DNA of 64,000 bases from Siminovitchia fordii DSM 16014 = CIP 108821. GTDB lineage: Bacteria > Bacillota > Bacilli > Bacillales > Bacillaceae_C. The stretch is from contig NZ_KB894698.1 of the NCBI RefSeq assembly GCF_000374565.1, positions 39,708 through 103,707 of the forward strand, in the 5' to 3' direction. Shown here piece after piece: positions 60,860-64,000 of the stretch (positions are counted from its first letter, which is position 1; each line of letters begins with the position of its first letter). Made by a program: the position numbers and the translations under genes. The notes under the pieces were generated by a model that did no database searches, was not told the origin of the DNA, and worked only from the letters and a program-made list of their open reading frames with translations.

Positions 60860-61859
60860 GCTCTACATTCAGGAGGTCACCCGGAGGCTGCCGGATAAAA
60901 CCCGAAATGATATTGCGTTGGAATTAGAGTCAACGATTTATGATATGTTGCCTGAGGATTATTCGGAAGAGGACGTTCACCGGGTGCTTGAAACATTAGG
61001 CAATCCTGCTGTCCTAGCTAGTAAATATAATGATAAACCGATGCATTTGATCGGTCCGAAGTACTATGATGCGTATATTACATTACTGAAATTAGTCCTG
61101 CCCATAGCGGCCATTATTTCGTTTATTGCAATTGTAGCTGTGAAAGTTTTTAGCCCAGTTGATGATGGCGCCGTTTTAGAAACCATGCTTTCTATTATGG
61201 GGCAAGGGATTGGGAATACCTTCAATGTGTTGATTCATACATTTTTTTGGTTTACTGTCACCTTTGTCATTGCTGAACGTGTAGATGGGATCAAGGATAA
61301 TTCCCCTGTATCCTCAGGTTTCAAACCATGGTCACCTGAGGATTTAAAGCATAGTATCTACGTTCCCAAGTATAAGAAGATCAAAAGCTTTGAATTGTCT
61401 TGTGGTTTAGTATGGACGGCAATGTGGGGAACGACTTATTTTTATGCCAATCATTTACTGGGGATTTATGAGAATGGCGAAAATGGTCTGCGAATGGTAA
61501 CGCCAGCGTTTAATCAAGATGTACTTCTATCCTTTTGGCCATTAATCGTTTTGTTGATTGGAGCAGAAATTGCCTTGGCTATTTACAAACTAATTAATAA
61601 ACAATGGACATATAAATTAGCGACATTTTTTTCGATTCATCAAATTGCATCGCTTGTCATCTTGGTCATCATTTTAACGCACGCCAATCTTTTTACTCCA
61701 GAATTTCTTAATCAAATGGGCGATATTTTTACAGCGACTCCAACAAGGATTGAGAACAGCCTCATTTGGGGGACGATCACGATTTTTGTAGCGTTTGCAG
61801 GTTGGGGAATTTTTGATGTGTATAAAAGGGCAACTATAAAAACAGGCATAAATAAATAG
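60840..61859 (+). CDS. HAAS-domain membrane protein
   Basis: A 339-residue protein with an N-terminal HAAS-type helical domain (YIQEVTRRLPDKTRNDIALELESTIYDMLPEDYSEEDVHRVLETLGNPAVLASKYND) followed by six or so membrane helices. HAAS proteins are PadR-linked, and are thought to modulate signalling or membrane stress responses. The gene overlaps the end of padR. Three ATGs lie within ten bases after aggag; the second is chosen on spacing. Confidence 0.8.
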   Translation: MNMNLIKLYIQEVTRRLPDKTRNDIALELESTIYDMLPEDYSEEDVHRVLETLGNPAVLASKYNDKPMHLIGPKYYDAYITLLKLVLPIAAIISFIAIVAVKVFSPVDDGAVLETMLSIMGQGIGNTFNVLIHTFFWFTVTFVIAERVDGIKDNSPVSSGFKPWSPEDLKHSIYVPKYKKIKSFELSCGLVWTAMWGTTYFYANHLLGIYENGENGLRMVTPAFNQDVLLSFWPLIVLLIGAEIALAIYKLINKQWTYKLATFFSIHQIASLVILVIILTHANLFTPEFLNQMGDIFTATPTRIENSLIWGTITIFVAFAGWGIFDVYKRATIKTGINK

Positions 61860-62049
61860 AAACTGAACTATTTATTCCGTCAAATGTTTTTTAGCATTCC
61901 ATTTACCTGTTTAAAGTGTTTGAAATGTTCTTTAAATTTGGTTGATAGTATTAAAGGAAGATTGATTAGTGTGATGAACTATAATTTAAAAGTAAGATTG
62001 ATTCGCTTGAGGTTAAGCCATGTTAGATTATAATTTTTAGAGAGTGTTT

Positions 62050-62381
62050 TTTGTTTATCGGGATATTCTTGGATTCGAAGCTATTTGGGGAAATGAAGAA
62101 TCCCGATATGCTGAATTTAAGGCAGGAGAAGCAGGTATAGGTTTATTCGACTGAACAGCTATGGCTAAAACAATCGATACAGAACCATTATCTCCAGACA
62201 TTAATTCTAGGATCCATATTAGTTGAAAGTGTAATATAATACTTTTCATTCTCTTAAAAAACAGGGAATAAATTTTATTAATGAAGCACATAACCAAGTT
62301 GAATGGAGAATTAAAGTGGTTCATTTCAGAGATCCAGATAACAACTTAGTTGAAATTTATGAGCCAATCGAAAGCGACTAA
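62050..62381 (+). pseudogene. Decayed VOC (glyoxalase/bleomycin-resistance fold) gene
   Basis: The frame at the start reads RDILGFEAIWGNEESRYAEFKAGEAGIGLFD then a stop; the end, in another part of the stretch, reads INEAHNQVEWRIKVVHFRDPDNNLVEIYEPIESD and stop. Both are typical VOC-domain segments, separated by disrupted sequence, with no start. Confidence 0.75.
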
Positions 62382-62820
62382 GGGAAATTGAGATTGCAAA
62401 GAATTAGACTTAACTAGTGGATGTGTAAAGTTTCATAAAATATAAGCCTTACAGTTATTCCATAAAACCAGCTAATAGTTTGTCAACATTTTTCAATAAT
62501 GTTATTTATTTTTTTATCGTCTACCTAAGTGGGACATATATCACTTATTTTTCAATATGGATTCTTCTTATTTATCGTAAAATAAGGGGGTAAAAGGGAT
62601 TTTTGTCCAAACTTTATTTCAAATTTACAACTTGAAGAAGTGAAATAAGGATGATTTTTATTAATTGGACTGAAGCAATTCTTTATATTGAAAAACAAGG
62701 TTGACAAATAAATCCTCTTATTTCTCAACTATCCTAATTTTAAATCATTCATATTGGCTGTCACAAAATCCTTTCCTCAATCGTTTTGATTACAGAACAA
62801 TATCTAGGAGGGATTTTTTT
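62382..62820. other. A/T-rich intergenic stretch
   Basis: No open frame with a ribosome site before the oxidoreductase ATG; a longer reading of that gene through this DNA has no start signal. No hairpin terminator or RNA seen. Confidence 0.4.
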
Positions 62821-63759
62821 ATGTTTAAATATGATGTTGCGATCGTTGGTGGAGGATTGGCTGGGCTGACAGCAGCTAATTTTCTGGTAAAGGAAGGAAA
62901 AAAGGTCGTTGTTTTGGAAAAGTCGAATCGTCTCGGTGGCAGGGCAATGACGAATGATAAAAATGGAATCCTTATGAATTTGGGAACGCATGGACTGTAT
63001 CTTTCAGGAGAAACCATGACGATTTTAACTGAACTTGGATTATCCATTCCGGGTGGAAATGCTTCAAAGTCTGTTCAAATTCATGGCATTCTTAATAAGT
63101 CAGTTCAAGTCATTCCAACGGATTTTTCATCAATTATGTCATCTTCTCTCTTATCATGGAAATCTAAGTTTGTGTTCGGAAAATTAATGTTAAATTTAAT
63201 GAAATTAAATGTTGATTCTATTCCAGAGGTTAGCCTTACGGAGTGGGCTGATGCGGAAATAAGCGATCCGATGGTAAGGCATATTTTTTATTCAATCTGC
63301 AGATTGACGACATATACTAATGCACCGACCTTACAGCTTGCAAAGCCAGTATTGAAGCAAGTGCAACGTTCTTTGAAGGGTGGAGTTTTGTATGTTGATG
63401 GAGGTTGGGGAACGATAGTAGAGAAACTTAGGCAGCAGGCAATTGCCGCAGGAGTTGAAATATTTCCGAGTAAAAATGTCGTAAAGATTGAGCATTATGG
63501 GGACTATCAAAGTATACTCTGTTCAGATGGAACAGTCTTTAATGTAACTGATTGTATCGTTGCGGCTCCTCCTAAAGAAGCCGTGAAAATGATTAAAGAT
63601 GCAGAACACACTTCATTAGGTCTATGGAATAAACAGGCGATTCCTATCACGGCAAGCTGTATTGATTTAGGGTTGAAAAAATTACCTACTTCACGACACC
63701 AATTTGCAATCGGTCTTGATCAATCGTTATTTTTTGTTTATGGCACACTAGAAATGTAG
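62821..63759 (+). pseudogene. FAD-dependent oxidoreductase truncated by an IS element
   Basis: The frame begins MFKYDVAIVGGGLAGLTAANFLVKEGKKVVVLEKSNRLGGRAMT, a Rossmann FAD fold of the phytoene-desaturase/amine-oxidase type, and continues 312 codons. Relatives are usually over 400 residues and end with a second FAD-contact segment, which is absent. The last codon and stop are supplied by the left end of the IS21-family element at 63755. ATG fixed by ggaggga. Likely inactive. Confidence 0.8.
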
Positions 63760-64000
63760 GAAACGGCAGCTAATTTATGTACATAAAAAAGGCCACTTGC
63801 CAACATCCGAAAAAATACATACACTCCTGTTTGGGCATATCTTTACAGGAGGTAGTATAGGAGATGTTAGCAATGGCTGAAGTTAATTATATCAGATACG
63901 AAACGAATACAAAAGGTCGCAGCTATGCAGAAGTAGCACGGCAGATGGGGGTAGATCGGCGGACGGTGAAAAAGTATTCCGACATGGAAGATTTCAATCC
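63755..64000 (+). mobile_element. IS21-family insertion sequence, left end (runs off window)
   Basis: The element starts at about tgtaggaaacggcagcta and carries the 5' part of an IstA-like transposase. It interrupts the FAD oxidoreductase gene. The right end, istB and target duplication lie outside the window. Confidence 0.8.
63864..64000 (+). CDS. istA: IS21-family transposase IstA, N-terminal part
   Basis: The first 45 codons are visible: MLAMAEVNYIRYETNTKGRSYAEVARQMGVDRRTVKKYSD, the IstA helix-turn-helix (EVARQMGVDRRTVKKY). It binds the IS ends; the DDE catalytic domain is past the window edge. A ggagg and a taggag precede it; an ATG three codons on is an alternative start. Confidence 0.88.
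   Translation, partial: MLAMAEVNYIRYETNTKGRSYAEVARQMGVDRRTVKKYSDMEDFN

Noticed and set aside
62701..62820. Forty extra N-terminal codons on the FAD oxidoreductase
   Set aside because: The FAD fold begins right after the ATG at 62821, which has ggaggga upstream; the extension has no ribosome site.

Overview
The window comes from a low-GC Gram-positive bacterium of the Bacillaceae (Bacillus, Neobacillus, Mesobacillus or a relative). The evidence is the strong AGGAGG-type ribosome binding sites, frequent TTG/GTG starts, intrinsic terminators after most units, and a block (moxR/yeaC, yeaD, yebA, pbuG with a guanine riboswitch, guaA) that matches the guaA neighbourhood of Bacillus subtilis. Assignments were made by reading motifs; no database search was run.

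Layout. 1-12 kb: the end of an SDR gene, an RraA-family gene, a nitrilase, a class III aminotransferase, an APC permease, and two amidohydrolase units (an amidohydrolase alone; then an N-carbamoyl-amino-acid-hydrolase-like gene, a second amidohydrolase and a sodium:solute symporter). Both amidohydrolase units have textbook sigma-54 (-24/-12) promoters. Upstream of each lies the same two-box operator module, which also sits next to the PAS-AAA-HTH activator gene at 12 kb, so this is a self-contained sigma-54 regulon. 13.5-21.2 kb: a structured leader RNA before a 26-residue Cys-rich peptide, a YdbM-like flavoprotein, a polar amino acid ABC transporter, and a divergent argJ / short argA-like pair with candidate ARG boxes. 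21.2-30.3 kb: a glutarate / L-2-hydroxyglutarate catabolic cluster (aldehyde dehydrogenase, permease, FCD-type GntR regulator, LhgO, DUF3870, CsiD/GlaH), similar in content to the E. coli csiD-lhgO-gabDTP-csiR locus. It carries two leader RNAs whose architecture resembles the one at 13.6 kb.

30.3-44 kb: a second sigma-54 activator faces a nine-gene, ~11.7-kb operon with its own -24/-12 promoter. It encodes an APC permease, two glutamine-synthetase-like gamma-glutamyl ligases, an aminotransferase, a FluG-type amidohydrolase, two M20 hydrolases, an NCS1 permease and a class I glutamine amidotransferase. It looks like an amine or amide catabolic pathway that works through gamma-glutamylated intermediates. 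44.9-58 kb: a paired SMR exporter, an AlkD glycosylase, the NAD salvage run pncA-pncB-nadE, then moxR-yeaD-yebA, a free-standing GuaA-like amidotransferase domain, the guanine riboswitch with pbuG, and full-length guaA.

58-64 kb is accessory DNA: a decayed tyrosine integrase just after guaA, a class A beta-lactamase lipoprotein with BlaI-type operators, a PadR/HAAS pair, a decayed VOC gene, and an FAD oxidoreductase cut off by an IS21-family element that runs off the window. No tRNA, rRNA or CRISPR array was seen. The best candidates for something undescribed are the three leader RNAs (13.6, 21.3 and 29.1 kb), the 26-residue Cys-rich peptide, the two-box sigma-54 regulon and the gamma-glutamylation operon.
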